Made by a program: the position numbers and the translations under genes | Notes under the pieces: generated by a model | Database searches by the model: none | Seen by the model: only the letters and a program-made list of their open reading frames with translations | Told to the model about the DNA's origin: nothing | Assembly: GCA_963786985.1 (NCBI GenBank) | Contig: CAWBBL010000032.1 | Location: forward strand, 1 to 64,000 | Source of the DNA: Desertimonas sp963786985 | Lineage (GTDB): Bacteria; Actinomycetota; Acidimicrobiia; Acidimicrobiales; Ilumatobacteraceae | Direction of reading: 5' to 3' | Length of the DNA: 64,000 nt | Shown: positions 55,316 through 62,985 of the stretch, one piece after another | How the letters are laid out: each line of letters starts with the position of its first letter | Position numbering within the stretch: the stretch's first letter is position 1

Positions 55316-56172
55316 CGGTATCCGGCCATGTCGGGTAGCGCGACCGACTCGACGAATTCACGGATCAACCGGTTGACGACGACGGGATCACGGAGGTTCG
55401 GAGCGTGGCCGCCCCCGGCGATCGTCACCAGCTGGCCATTGGTCGCCTCCGCCAACGCGGCGCCACTGGCGTGCGGGCGAATGGCGTCCTCGTCGCCGTG
55501 GATCACGAGTACGGGGCAGCACAGTCGGTTGCACGCCATGCGGAACCACTGCGGGTCGGTCAGATGGATTCCGCGATACGTGTCCGACAGCGTGATCGGC
55601 CCGATGTCGAGCCCCCACTCGATGGCGTCCTCGATCGGCTTGGTCGAGTGCGGTTCGGTGAACATCCGCTCCATGAAGAACTCGATGAAGCCGGAAAAGT
55701 CCTGCTCCCAGTACGGGCTGTCGGGCTTCACCCACGACGGGGCGGGAGGACGCCCGAGGTGGTCGGGAACCAGCGGAGTATTCGAACCGATCGAAACGAC
55801 GCCGAGGACCCGTTCGGAATGCTCGGCGGCGAGGTGGATGCCCCAACGGGCACCGGAGGACAACGCCACGAGCACGGCGGTGTCAGTGCCAGTCCCGTCG
55901 AGGACGGCGAGGGCGTCGTCGGCGAACTGTTCGTGGAGGTATGCCCCAGCGCCAGCCGGCCGCCCAGACCGGCCACAGCCGCGCCCGTCGAACGTCACGA
56001 CCCGGAAGTGGCGGGCGAGGAACGGGATCTGCGCCTTCCACACCCCGGAATGGACGATCGACCACGTCGGCAGCATCATCACGGTCGGTTTGCCGTCGCC
56101 GGAGACCTCGTAGTGGAGAACGACACCGTCGCGCTCGATGAACCCGCTGGAGTCCGGCTCCCGCGCTCGCAT
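55312..56172 (-). CDS. Alpha/beta-fold hydrolase (middle paralogue)
   Basis: 286 residues. N-terminus REPDSSGFIERDGVVLHYEV; VMMLPTWSIVHSGVWKAQIPFLARH; TFDGRGCGRSGRP. The nucleophile is Ser in VALSSGARWG (ALSSGA elbow), the acid in IHGDEDAIRPH, the His in GGGHAPNLRDP. Close to the other two hydrolases in order and motifs but clearly diverged. Stop overlaps the next ATG (ATGA). Its start is 8 bp from the end of the fusion gene. Confidence 0.88.
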   Translation of the reverse strand: MRAREPDSSGFIERDGVVLHYEVSGDGKPTVMMLPTWSIVHSGVWKAQIPFLARHFRVVTFDGRGCGRSGRPAGAGAYLHEQFADDALAVLDGTGTDTAVLVALSSGARWGIHLAAEHSERVLGVVSIGSNTPLVPDHLGRPPAPSWVKPDSPYWEQDFSGFIEFFMERMFTEPHSTKPIEDAIEWGLDIGPITLSDTYRGIHLTDPQWFRMACNRLCCPVLVIHGDEDAIRPHASGAALAEATNGQLVTIAGGGHAPNLRDPVVVNRLIREFVESVALPDMAGYR

Positions 56173-56180
56173 CGTCGTGC

Positions 56181-58286
56181 CTACACCAGCTCGGCAATCG
56201 AGGCGGCAGCCCGCGCCGCGCCGCCGGTCTCGACCGGCGCGTAGTCGACGTCGCGGCCGATCTCGTCGGCGACCACCTTGGCCAGGCCGTCGGGATCGGC
56301 GGCCTCGTCGTAGTCGAGGCGGCGACCGGCGCCGTATCGCTGCAGGCGGTGGTGGACGTGAAAGTTCTGCTCGAAGTGATGGCGCAGTGGCACGTAGACG
56401 AACGGACGGCGATTCGCGGTCAGCTCCATGCAGGTCGTCAGCCCGCCCTGGACGACGGCGAGGTCGCACGCGGCGAGGTGGCGATAGAGCTGGGGGACGT
56501 AGCGCCGGTAGGACACCCCGCGTCGGCGGGGGAGCGAGCGGGGATCGATCCGCGGCCCGCAGACGATGACGAATTTCACGTCGTCGACGAGGCGGCGGGT
56601 GGCCGGGATCGCTTCGATGACTCGGCGCAACAGATCATCGCCCACACCGGACCCGCCAACCGTGACGATGCACACCAGCTCGTCGGGGCGGTACCCGAGC
56701 TCGGCGCGCAACGCATCCCGATCGGCGAACTCCGAGGGGTCGAAGCCAGTCACGTAACCGGCGAACTCGAAGTTGGCCTCCGTCCACTCGCGGATCGCCG
56801 GCAGGCTCGGTCCAAATGACTCGGGGACGATGTCGTCGGGATCGCCGACGAAGATCGACCGATCACGCAACCGTCGATAGCGGGCGCGTTGCTCGATCAT
56901 CTCGGCGTTGTAGTCAGCGGTCAGCGCCGCCTCCTCGGCGCCGCCGTCAGGCATCGGCAACCAGCCGACGAAGTCGGTCATCCAGGCGAACTCGAAGTGC
57001 TTCAGCTCAGGATTCTCGTGGAGGAAGTAGTCGACGTCCCAGGCCTCGTCGCCGATGACGAGGTCGTAGTGCTCGTCGGTGACGACGTCGTTGAAGACCA
57101 TGAAGTTGTTGACGAGGATCTCGTCCATCCGGCGGATCGCCTGGAAGGCGTGGAGGTCATGTTCGGCCGACTCGTCCTCGACATGGGCCGACTCGTTGGC
57201 CAGCCACGCTGACGCCGGGTGCACACGTTCGCCGCGGTCCTCGAGCACCTTGGTCACCGGATGTTGGGCGAGCCAGTCGATCTGCAGGTCGGGGTGGTGC
57301 TCGCGTAACTCGACGGCGATGGCGACGTCGCGCAGGGCGTGTCCGAGTCCGATCGGTGAGGAGATGTACAGGGCCTTCTTGGGGCGTCGGGCGGCACGCA
57401 CCCACGTGCGAGTCGCGGAAGTCGATTGGGTCACGTCGACGAACTCCTTGATCAGTCGGTTGACAGCGACGGGGTCGCGAAGGTGGGGACCGTGGCCGCC
57501 GCCACCGATCGTGACGATCGATCCCCCGGTGGCCTCGGCAACGGCGACACCCGTCGCATGGCGGCGCAAACGGTCCTCGTCGCCATGGATGACGAGGACC
57601 GGGCACGACACCCTCGGATAGAGGTCGTCGTGCTGGATCGGAACGGCACCCGGCGGCGCCAGCTGCGTGTCGATCAGCGTCTCGACGTCGACCTCCCGTG
57701 CCCATCCGATGCCGTCCTCGATCTGCTTCGTGGAGTGCGGCTCGGAGAACAGCTCGGCGAAGAAGAACCGTAGGAAGCCGACGTAGTCACGCTCCCAGTA
57801 GTGGCGGTTGAACTTGGCCCAGCCGGCGGTCTCGTCGAGCTGTTCGTCGAACGGATACACCATCGCCGAGGGGTGGGGAGTCGTCACCGGCGCCGCCGGT
57901 GCGATGGCGACGATGCCGAGGACACGATCACCGTGGTCGGCGGCGAGCTGGAGTGCCCATCCGCCTGCGCGAGAGAGCGCGACGAGCACGACCCGCTCGA
58001 CAGCTGTGGCGTCGAGCACGGCGAGCGCGTCGGCGACGTACTCGTGGCGGGTGTAGGCGGCGGGCCCCCTCGGTCGGTCGGACCGTCCGCTGCCACGTCC
58101 GTCGAACGTCACCACGCGGTGCCGACGGGCGAGGTAGGGAATCTGCAGCTTCCAGTGCCGCGACGGAATGATCGACCACGTCGGGAGCAACAGGATCGCC
58201 GGCTCGCCGTCGCCGAAACGCTCCCAGTGCACCCCGACACCGTCGCGGACGACGCGGCCGGATTCGTCCGGCTGGCGAGCCCTCAC
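56181..58286 (-). CDS. Fusion of alpha/beta hydrolase and glycosyltransferase
   Basis: 701 residues. Residues 1 to ~285: hydrolase with TFDGRGSGRSDRPRG, Ser nucleophile in VALSRAGGWALQL, acid in IHGDEDRLRRH, His in GGGGHGPHLRDPVAVN. A linker with RRPKKALYISSPIGLGHALRD begins a GT-B glycosyltransferase-like domain (~305-700): SIFVGDPDDIVPESFG, VCIVTVGGSGVGDDLLRRVIEA, FVIVCGPRIDPRSL, LAACDLAVVQGGLTTCMELTANRRPFVYVPL (split), typical of MurG/UGT-like donor sites. Translation starts at an ATG overlapping the TetR gene's stop. The combination suggests that an acyl or glycolipid intermediate is both glycosylated and hydrolysed, or handed between the two sites; I know no characterised example. Confidence 0.88.
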   Translation of the reverse strand: MRARQPDESGRVVRDGVGVHWERFGDGEPAILLLPTWSIIPSRHWKLQIPYLARRHRVVTFDGRGSGRSDRPRGPAAYTRHEYVADALAVLDATAVERVVLVALSRAGGWALQLAADHGDRVLGIVAIAPAAPVTTPHPSAMVYPFDEQLDETAGWAKFNRHYWERDYVGFLRFFFAELFSEPHSTKQIEDGIGWAREVDVETLIDTQLAPPGAVPIQHDDLYPRVSCPVLVIHGDEDRLRRHATGVAVAEATGGSIVTIGGGGHGPHLRDPVAVNRLIKEFVDVTQSTSATRTWVRAARRPKKALYISSPIGLGHALRDVAIAVELREHHPDLQIDWLAQHPVTKVLEDRGERVHPASAWLANESAHVEDESAEHDLHAFQAIRRMDEILVNNFMVFNDVVTDEHYDLVIGDEAWDVDYFLHENPELKHFEFAWMTDFVGWLPMPDGGAEEAALTADYNAEMIEQRARYRRLRDRSIFVGDPDDIVPESFGPSLPAIREWTEANFEFAGYVTGFDPSEFADRDALRAELGYRPDELVCIVTVGGSGVGDDLLRRVIEAIPATRRLVDDVKFVIVCGPRIDPRSLPRRRGVSYRRYVPQLYRHLAACDLAVVQGGLTTCMELTANRRPFVYVPLRHHFEQNFHVHHRLQRYGAGRRLDYDEAADPDGLAKVVADEIGRDVDYAPVETGGAARAAASIAELV

Positions 58287-58879
58287 GGCGAAGCTTCCTC
58301 GAATTCACGAATCAGCTGGCCGACACGACGCAGTGCCGCGCGGATCGGCAGCTGGTGACGGTCGAAGCCGAGCAGCAGCAGCGATTCGGAGCCGATGAAC
58401 GAGACGCCGATCAACGTGCCGATCTCCGCCGGGGAGAACGGGCCGAGCCCACCGAAGCGACCGGCCGCCTCGGTCGCCACATCGATGAGCAGTTCGTACC
58501 ACCCCTGCTGCATCGCCCGCACCTTCTCGGCAAGCGCCGGGTTCGACCATCCGGCGGCGATCATCTCCTGCAACACCCGCACGTAGCCCGACTCGAGGTC
58601 ATCTTCGAGGAAGTCGCAGGCCTGCTCGTAGCGCTTCCACAGCGGCGCCTCCTCCGAGTACATCGACGCCTGGCGGGCAAGCAGGCGGCGGTCCTCGCTC
58701 TCGAGCAGGGCGACCACCAGTCCGCCCTTGGAGCCGAAGTGGTAGTGGACCTGTGACAACGGCACGCCCGCTTCGGTCGCGACCTTGCGCGTCGACATCG
58801 CGGCATACCCATCGGCCAGCAGACAGCGGCGGGCCGCGTCGAGGATCGCCTGCTTCGTTGTGGACTCGTTGGCGACCAC
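58283..58879 (-). CDS. TetR-family regulator of the hydrolase/glycosyltransferase operon
   Basis: 198 residues. HTH: ILDAARRCLLADGYAAMSTRKVATEAGVPLSQVHYHFGSKGGLVVALLE (split across residues 10-58). The ligand domain contains WYELLIDVATEAAGRFGG and FIGSESLLLLGFDRHQLP. First gene of the operon; its stop overlaps the fusion gene's ATG. The GTG at 58879 follows AGAGG at good spacing (58885 possible). It very likely binds the two identical palindromes in the divergent promoter region and so controls both its own operon and the acyl-CoA dehydrogenase gene. Confidence 0.93.
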   Translation of the reverse strand: MVANESTTKQAILDAARRCLLADGYAAMSTRKVATEAGVPLSQVHYHFGSKGGLVVALLESEDRRLLARQASMYSEEAPLWKRYEQACDFLEDDLESGYVRVLQEMIAAGWSNPALAEKVRAMQQGWYELLIDVATEAAGRFGGLGPFSPAEIGTLIGVSFIGSESLLLLGFDRHQLPIRAALRRVGQLIREFEEASP

Positions 58880-58890
58880 GTGCACCTCTT

Positions 58891-58906
58891 TCGGTCGATC
58901 GACCGA
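58891..58906. promoter_or_regulatory. Operator 1: perfect 16-bp palindrome
   Basis: TCGGTCGATCGACCGA, a perfect palindrome just downstream of the -10 of the TetR operon promoter and 12 bp before its start codon. Identical to operator 2. Confidence 0.85.
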
Positions 58907-58910
58907 TGGG

Positions 58911-58939
58911 AGTATCCACCGGATCAGGCCCCCTGTCAA
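58911..58939 (-). promoter_or_regulatory. Promoter of the TetR-hydrolase operon
   Basis: On the minus strand TTGACA (58939-58934), a 17-bp spacer and GATACT (58916-58911). A near-consensus sigma-70-type promoter, with operator 1 starting 4 bp beyond the -10. Confidence 0.8.
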
Positions 58940-58956
58940 CACCAGAAGGAAATCGG

Positions 58957-58985
58957 TTGACAGCGATCGAGTCGCTGCGCAGAAT
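58957..58985 (+). promoter_or_regulatory. Promoter of the divergent acyl-CoA dehydrogenase gene
   Basis: TTGACA at 58957-58962, a 17-bp spacer and CAGAAT at 58980-58985. Operator 2 begins 7 bp downstream, near the expected transcription start. Confidence 0.7.
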
Positions 58986-58992
58986 TGGTCAA

Positions 58993-59008
58993 TCGGTCGA
59001 TCGACCGA
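58993..59008. promoter_or_regulatory. Operator 2: perfect 16-bp palindrome
   Basis: TCGGTCGATCGACCGA again, 28 bp before the acyl-CoA dehydrogenase ATG. The two sites are 102 bp apart, each placed to block one of the divergent promoters. Confidence 0.85.
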
Positions 59009-59036
59009 ACCCCAAGAACAACTCCGAGGAGTGAAG

Positions 59037-60233
59037 ATGACCGCAACCATCGAACCAACCATCAGCTTCGACCAACTGGTCACCGACGACATGCTTGCTC
59101 GCTTCGACGAGCGGGCACCGCAGTACGACCGCGACAACTCCTTCTTCACCGAGGACTTCGAGGAGCTGCGGGCCAGCGGCTACCTGCTCGCCTCGGTGCC
59201 CGAGGAGTTCGGCGGCCTCGGATTGAACCTCGCCGAGATCAATCGCTTGCAACGACGCATCGCCTACGTCGCCCCGGCGACCGCCGTTGCCATGAACATG
59301 CACCACTACTTCGTCGGGCTGTGTGCCGACCTCCATCGTGCCGGCGACCCATCGGGCGACTGGGTGTTGCGCAAGGCCGCCGAGGGTCACGTGTTCGCCG
59401 CCGGTCACGGTGAGGCTGGCAACGACATTCCCGTGCTGCTCTCGTCAGCCAAGGCCGAGCGAGTCGACGGTGGCTGGGAGTTCACCGGCCACAAGATCTT
59501 CGGCAGCCTCTCGCCGGTGTGGACGTACCTCGGCATCCACGGAATGGACGTCAGCGATCCGAACAATCCGCAGATCGTCCACGCGTTCCTGCACCGTGAC
59601 ACGCCGAACTATCGCATCGAGGAGACGTGGGACACCCTCGGCATGCGCGCGACGATGTCCAACGACACGATCCTCGACCGCACGTTCGTTCCCGACGAGG
59701 CGGTCACCCTGGTGTGCCCTGCCGGGTTCGCCGGCGCCGGACTGTTCCAAGTCGCCCTGTTCGGCTGGGCACTGCTCGGGTTCGCTGCGGTGTACTCGTC
59801 GATCGCCCGCCGGGCGTACGACGAGGTCGTTGCCAAGGTGCACGATCGGACATCCGTGGCCCTCACCCGCTCGATGGCCTACCACCCGGGCGTGCAACAC
59901 GACGTCGCCGAGATGCGCATCCACCTGGAAGCGATCAACGCTCACCTCGACCGGGTATGCGACGACTGGGCCAACGGCGTCGATCACGGGATGGACTGGC
60001 CGACCAAGATCGTCGCCTGCAAGTACGACGTCGTGACGCGCGCGTTCGCGGTCGTGGACACCGCTCTCGACCTCACCGGCGGCTCGGGGATCTTCAAGCG
60101 CAGTCGGATCGAGCAGCTGTTCCGCGACTCCCGCCTCGGGCGCATCCACCCGGGCAACAGCCTGTTGACCCACGAGCTCGTCGGCAAGCTGAGCCTCGGC
60201 ATCAACCCTGACGAACAACCCCGCTGGGGCTGA
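59037..60233 (+). CDS. Acyl-CoA dehydrogenase-family protein
   Basis: 398 residues, usual length. N-terminal helical region with ELRASGYLLASVPEEFGGLGLNL (split), the middle domain with AAGHGEAGNDIPVLLSSA, WEFTGHKIFGSLSPVW, and the C-terminal helical domain with DLTGGSGIFKRSRIEQLFRDSRLGRIHPG (split). It has the FAD-binding arginine region and no recognisable catalytic Glu in the usual place, so an oxygenase role (HsaA/DszC-like) is as possible as alpha,beta-oxidation. ATG at 59037 follows CCGAGGAGTG. It is under the shared TetR operator. Confidence 0.88.
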   Translation: MTATIEPTISFDQLVTDDMLARFDERAPQYDRDNSFFTEDFEELRASGYLLASVPEEFGGLGLNLAEINRLQRRIAYVAPATAVAMNMHHYFVGLCADLHRAGDPSGDWVLRKAAEGHVFAAGHGEAGNDIPVLLSSAKAERVDGGWEFTGHKIFGSLSPVWTYLGIHGMDVSDPNNPQIVHAFLHRDTPNYRIEETWDTLGMRATMSNDTILDRTFVPDEAVTLVCPAGFAGAGLFQVALFGWALLGFAAVYSSIARRAYDEVVAKVHDRTSVALTRSMAYHPGVQHDVAEMRIHLEAINAHLDRVCDDWANGVDHGMDWPTKIVACKYDVVTRAFAVVDTALDLTGGSGIFKRSRIEQLFRDSRLGRIHPGNSLLTHELVGKLSLGINPDEQPRWG

Positions 60234-60356
60234 GCGCCGAGGCACCCCAACGGCGACGAGGCTCATCGGGTCGGCCGGCCAGGCGGGATTCACGCATTTC
60301 AGCGTCAACTCGGCGAGCGGCTGAGTACCGTCGGAGGCGACGAGCAAGGTGATCCG

Positions 60357-61991
60357 ATGACGACAGATGCCGCGGTTGACCGAGCCCGCGACCTGTTCGA
60401 GCAGCGATCGTGGGGCGAGGCGTATGCGGCGCTGCGCGCTGCCGACAGCACGAGGCAACTCGCTTCCGCCGACGTCGAGCGGCTGGCAGTCGCCGCCTAC
60501 CTCACCGGCCGCGATGACGAGGCGTGCGATACCTGGGCGCGCGCTCATCGTCAGTACCTGCGCGACGAGGATGGCCTCGGCGCCGTGCGCTGCGCGTACT
60601 GGCTCGGCTGCGTGCTCATCCTCCGCGGCCAGATGGCTCCGGCCCACGGCTGGGTCGCCCGCATCAAGCACCTCGTCGAACAATCGCCCTGTGGACCGGT
60701 CGCGGCTGGCTATCTCGACCTGGCCGCCGGGCTGGTGACAATGTTCTCGGGCGACCCCGTCGCTGCTCGCCCACGCCTCGAATCGGCAGCGCTCGCCGGT
60801 CTCCGCCACGCCGATGCCGACCTCGCGGCAATCAGCCGACTCGGTTGCGGGCAGACGCTGGTGATGACCGGCGAGGTCGCTGACGGGCTGGCCATGCTCG
60901 ACGAGGCCATGGTCTCGGTGACCGCCGGCGACGTATCCCCGGTCGCCACCGGTCTGATCTATTGCGCCGTGATCGAGACCTGCCAGGGCCTGTTCGACCT
61001 GCGCCGCGCCCAGGAGTGGACGCATGCGCTCGGCAGTTGGTGCGACGCCCAACCGGATCTCGTGCCGTACCGCGGTCAATGCCTCGTCCACCGCGCCGAG
61101 CTGATGCGCTTCCACGGTGCGTGGAATGCCGCCCTTGGTGAAGCGGAACAGGCCGCGCGACGACTCAGCGAGCCGGTCCATCCGGCGCTCGGCGCCGCCT
61201 TCTACGAGCAGGCCGAGCTGCATCGGCTACGCGGCGATGATCGGGCCGCCGGTGACTTGTACCGCCGGGCGAGCGACGCCGGCCACGGCGCCCAGCCCGG
61301 CCTGGCGCTGTTGCGGCTGCGCCAGGGTCAGCTGATGTCGGCCGCTGCAGCAATCGACCGCGCCCTCGGGGAGCATCACTTTCCTGCCGAGCGAGCACGA
61401 CTGCTCATCGCTCGTGTCGAGATCCTGCTCGCCGGCGGCGACGTCGACGCGGCCCGGGCCGCCGTTCTGGAGTTGTCGGACTTGTGCGACGAGCTCGGCA
61501 CCCCACCGATGATCGAGGCGATGTCGCTCGACGCGAGCGGCGCCGTGTTGCTCGCCGGCAGCGACCCACAGGCCGCGCTCCGCTCGCTGCGGCCGGCGTG
61601 GTCGATCTGGCAGGAGGTCGGGGCGCCCTACGAGGCGGCTCGCACGAGGCTGCAGATCGGCGTGGCCTGCCGTGACCTCGGCGACCAGGAGGCGGCGGCG
61701 ATGGAGTTCGCCGCCGCTCGGCACGCGTTCGTCGACCTCGGAGCCGTTCCAGAAGTCGCCCGGGTCGATGCGCTGTCCTCAAAACCGTCGCCGCCGGGCG
61801 GTCTGACGTCTCGAGAACTCGAGGTGCTCGTCCTCGTCGCGTCCGGGGCCACGAACAAGGCGATCGCCGCCGAGCTGGTGATCAGTGAGAAGACGGTCGC
61901 CCGCCACGTCAGCAACATCTTCGTCAAGATCCGTGTCTCGTCACGGGCTGCAGCTACGGCCTATGCCTACGAGCACGAGCTGATGTACTGA
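60357..61991 (+). CDS. LuxR-family regulator with TPR-like N-terminal region
   Basis: 544 residues. About 470 residues of TPR-like helices (YLTGRDDEACDTWARAHRQYL; GLAMLDEAMVSVTAG; FYEQAELHRLRGDDRAAGDLYRRA), with no Walker motifs, followed by a C-terminal LuxR HTH (LTSRELEVLVLVASGATNKAIAAELVI, split, then EKTVARHVSNIFVKI). Unlike the 16440 regulator it lacks an AAA module. ATG at 60357 follows AAGGTGATCCG. It lies between two catabolic-looking units and is likely to control one of them. Confidence 0.9.
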   Translation: MTTDAAVDRARDLFEQRSWGEAYAALRAADSTRQLASADVERLAVAAYLTGRDDEACDTWARAHRQYLRDEDGLGAVRCAYWLGCVLILRGQMAPAHGWVARIKHLVEQSPCGPVAAGYLDLAAGLVTMFSGDPVAARPRLESAALAGLRHADADLAAISRLGCGQTLVMTGEVADGLAMLDEAMVSVTAGDVSPVATGLIYCAVIETCQGLFDLRRAQEWTHALGSWCDAQPDLVPYRGQCLVHRAELMRFHGAWNAALGEAEQAARRLSEPVHPALGAAFYEQAELHRLRGDDRAAGDLYRRASDAGHGAQPGLALLRLRQGQLMSAAAAIDRALGEHHFPAERARLLIARVEILLAGGDVDAARAAVLELSDLCDELGTPPMIEAMSLDASGAVLLAGSDPQAALRSLRPAWSIWQEVGAPYEAARTRLQIGVACRDLGDQEAAAMEFAAARHAFVDLGAVPEVARVDALSSKPSPPGGLTSRELEVLVLVASGATNKAIAAELVISEKTVARHVSNIFVKIRVSSRAAATAYAYEHELMY

Positions 61992-62100
61992 CGCTGCTGC
62001 ACAGAATCACCCAGGCAACGCTTCATCCGGATTGCGCACATCGCCCGATGCGCTCAGGCGGCGAACTTCCTACGGTCGAACAGGACCGAAGGGAGATGGC

Positions 62101-62985
62101 ATGACCACAAACGCGGTTGCCCAGCTCATCACGACAGGCCCGCGAGCCAGGCTGCTCGCCGGCAGGTCGATCAGTGAACGGCGCATCGATGCAGCGGGGA
62201 TCTCGACGGCGCTGATCGAGGCCGGGTCCGGACCTGACATGGTCCTTCTCCACGGCCCTGGCGAGTACGCCGCCGGTTGGTCCGAGGTGATCGAGGCCAT
62301 CGCGGCGACACATCACGTCGTCGCCCCGGACCTGCCCGGCCATGGGGAGTCGGCGGCCGACGGCGACCTCAGCGCCGAACTGGTAATCGCCTGGCTCGAC
62401 GACTTCATTGCCACGACGTGTGCCGTTCCGCCGGTGGTGGTCGGTCGCGTTCTCGGTGGGGCCATCGCCATGCGCCACGTCATCGAACACGGCGACCGGG
62501 TCGGCGCTCTCGTGCTCGTCGACACGATGGGACTGTCGGCCTTCGAACCTGCGCCACCGTTCGGCGAAGCGCTCCATCGCCATCTCGCCGACCCCACCCG
62601 GCAGTCGCAGGAACGACTGATGCGGTACTGCGTGCACGATTTCGACGGCGTGCGCGAGCGACTCGGTGATCGATGGTCGGACTACGCCGACTACGCCGTC
62701 GACCGCCTCCGGCAACCGTCGCGGTTGGCGACAGTCGGATCGCTGATGGCCACCTTGGGGATCGCCGAAATCCCGGCGGAGGCATTGGCCCGCATCTCCG
62801 TTCCGACGACGCTGATCTGGGGTCGCCACGACCTGGCCACCCCGCTGCGGGTGGCGGAAGCGGCCAGCCGAGCGTTCGGCTGGCCGCTGCACGTCGTCGA
62901 GAACTCCGCCGATGACCCGGCCCTCGAACAGCCCGACGCGTTCGTCGACGTGCTACGTGCAGTGATCGGAGGGGACCGGCGATGA
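62101..62985 (+). CDS. Alpha/beta-hydrolase-fold protein lacking catalytic Ser and His
   Basis: 294 residues. The fold is clear: VLLHGPGEYAAGWSEVIEAI, VVAPDLPGHGESAADG, LIWGRHDLATPL. At the nucleophile elbow the usual GxSxGG is GRVLGGAIA, with Val for Ser. Where His is expected (GxGHxPxxExP) there is ENSADDPALEQPDAF. So two of three triad members are gone while the rest is conserved. It may be a binding protein or accessory subunit. ATG at 62101 follows GGGAGATGGC. The stop overlaps the next gene's ATG (ATGA). Confidence 0.88.
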   Translation: MTTNAVAQLITTGPRARLLAGRSISERRIDAAGISTALIEAGSGPDMVLLHGPGEYAAGWSEVIEAIAATHHVVAPDLPGHGESAADGDLSAELVIAWLDDFIATTCAVPPVVVGRVLGGAIAMRHVIEHGDRVGALVLVDTMGLSAFEPAPPFGEALHRHLADPTRQSQERLMRYCVHDFDGVRERLGDRWSDYADYAVDRLRQPSRLATVGSLMATLGIAEIPAEALARISVPTTLIWGRHDLATPLRVAEAASRAFGWPLHVVENSADDPALEQPDAFVDVLRAVIGGDRR

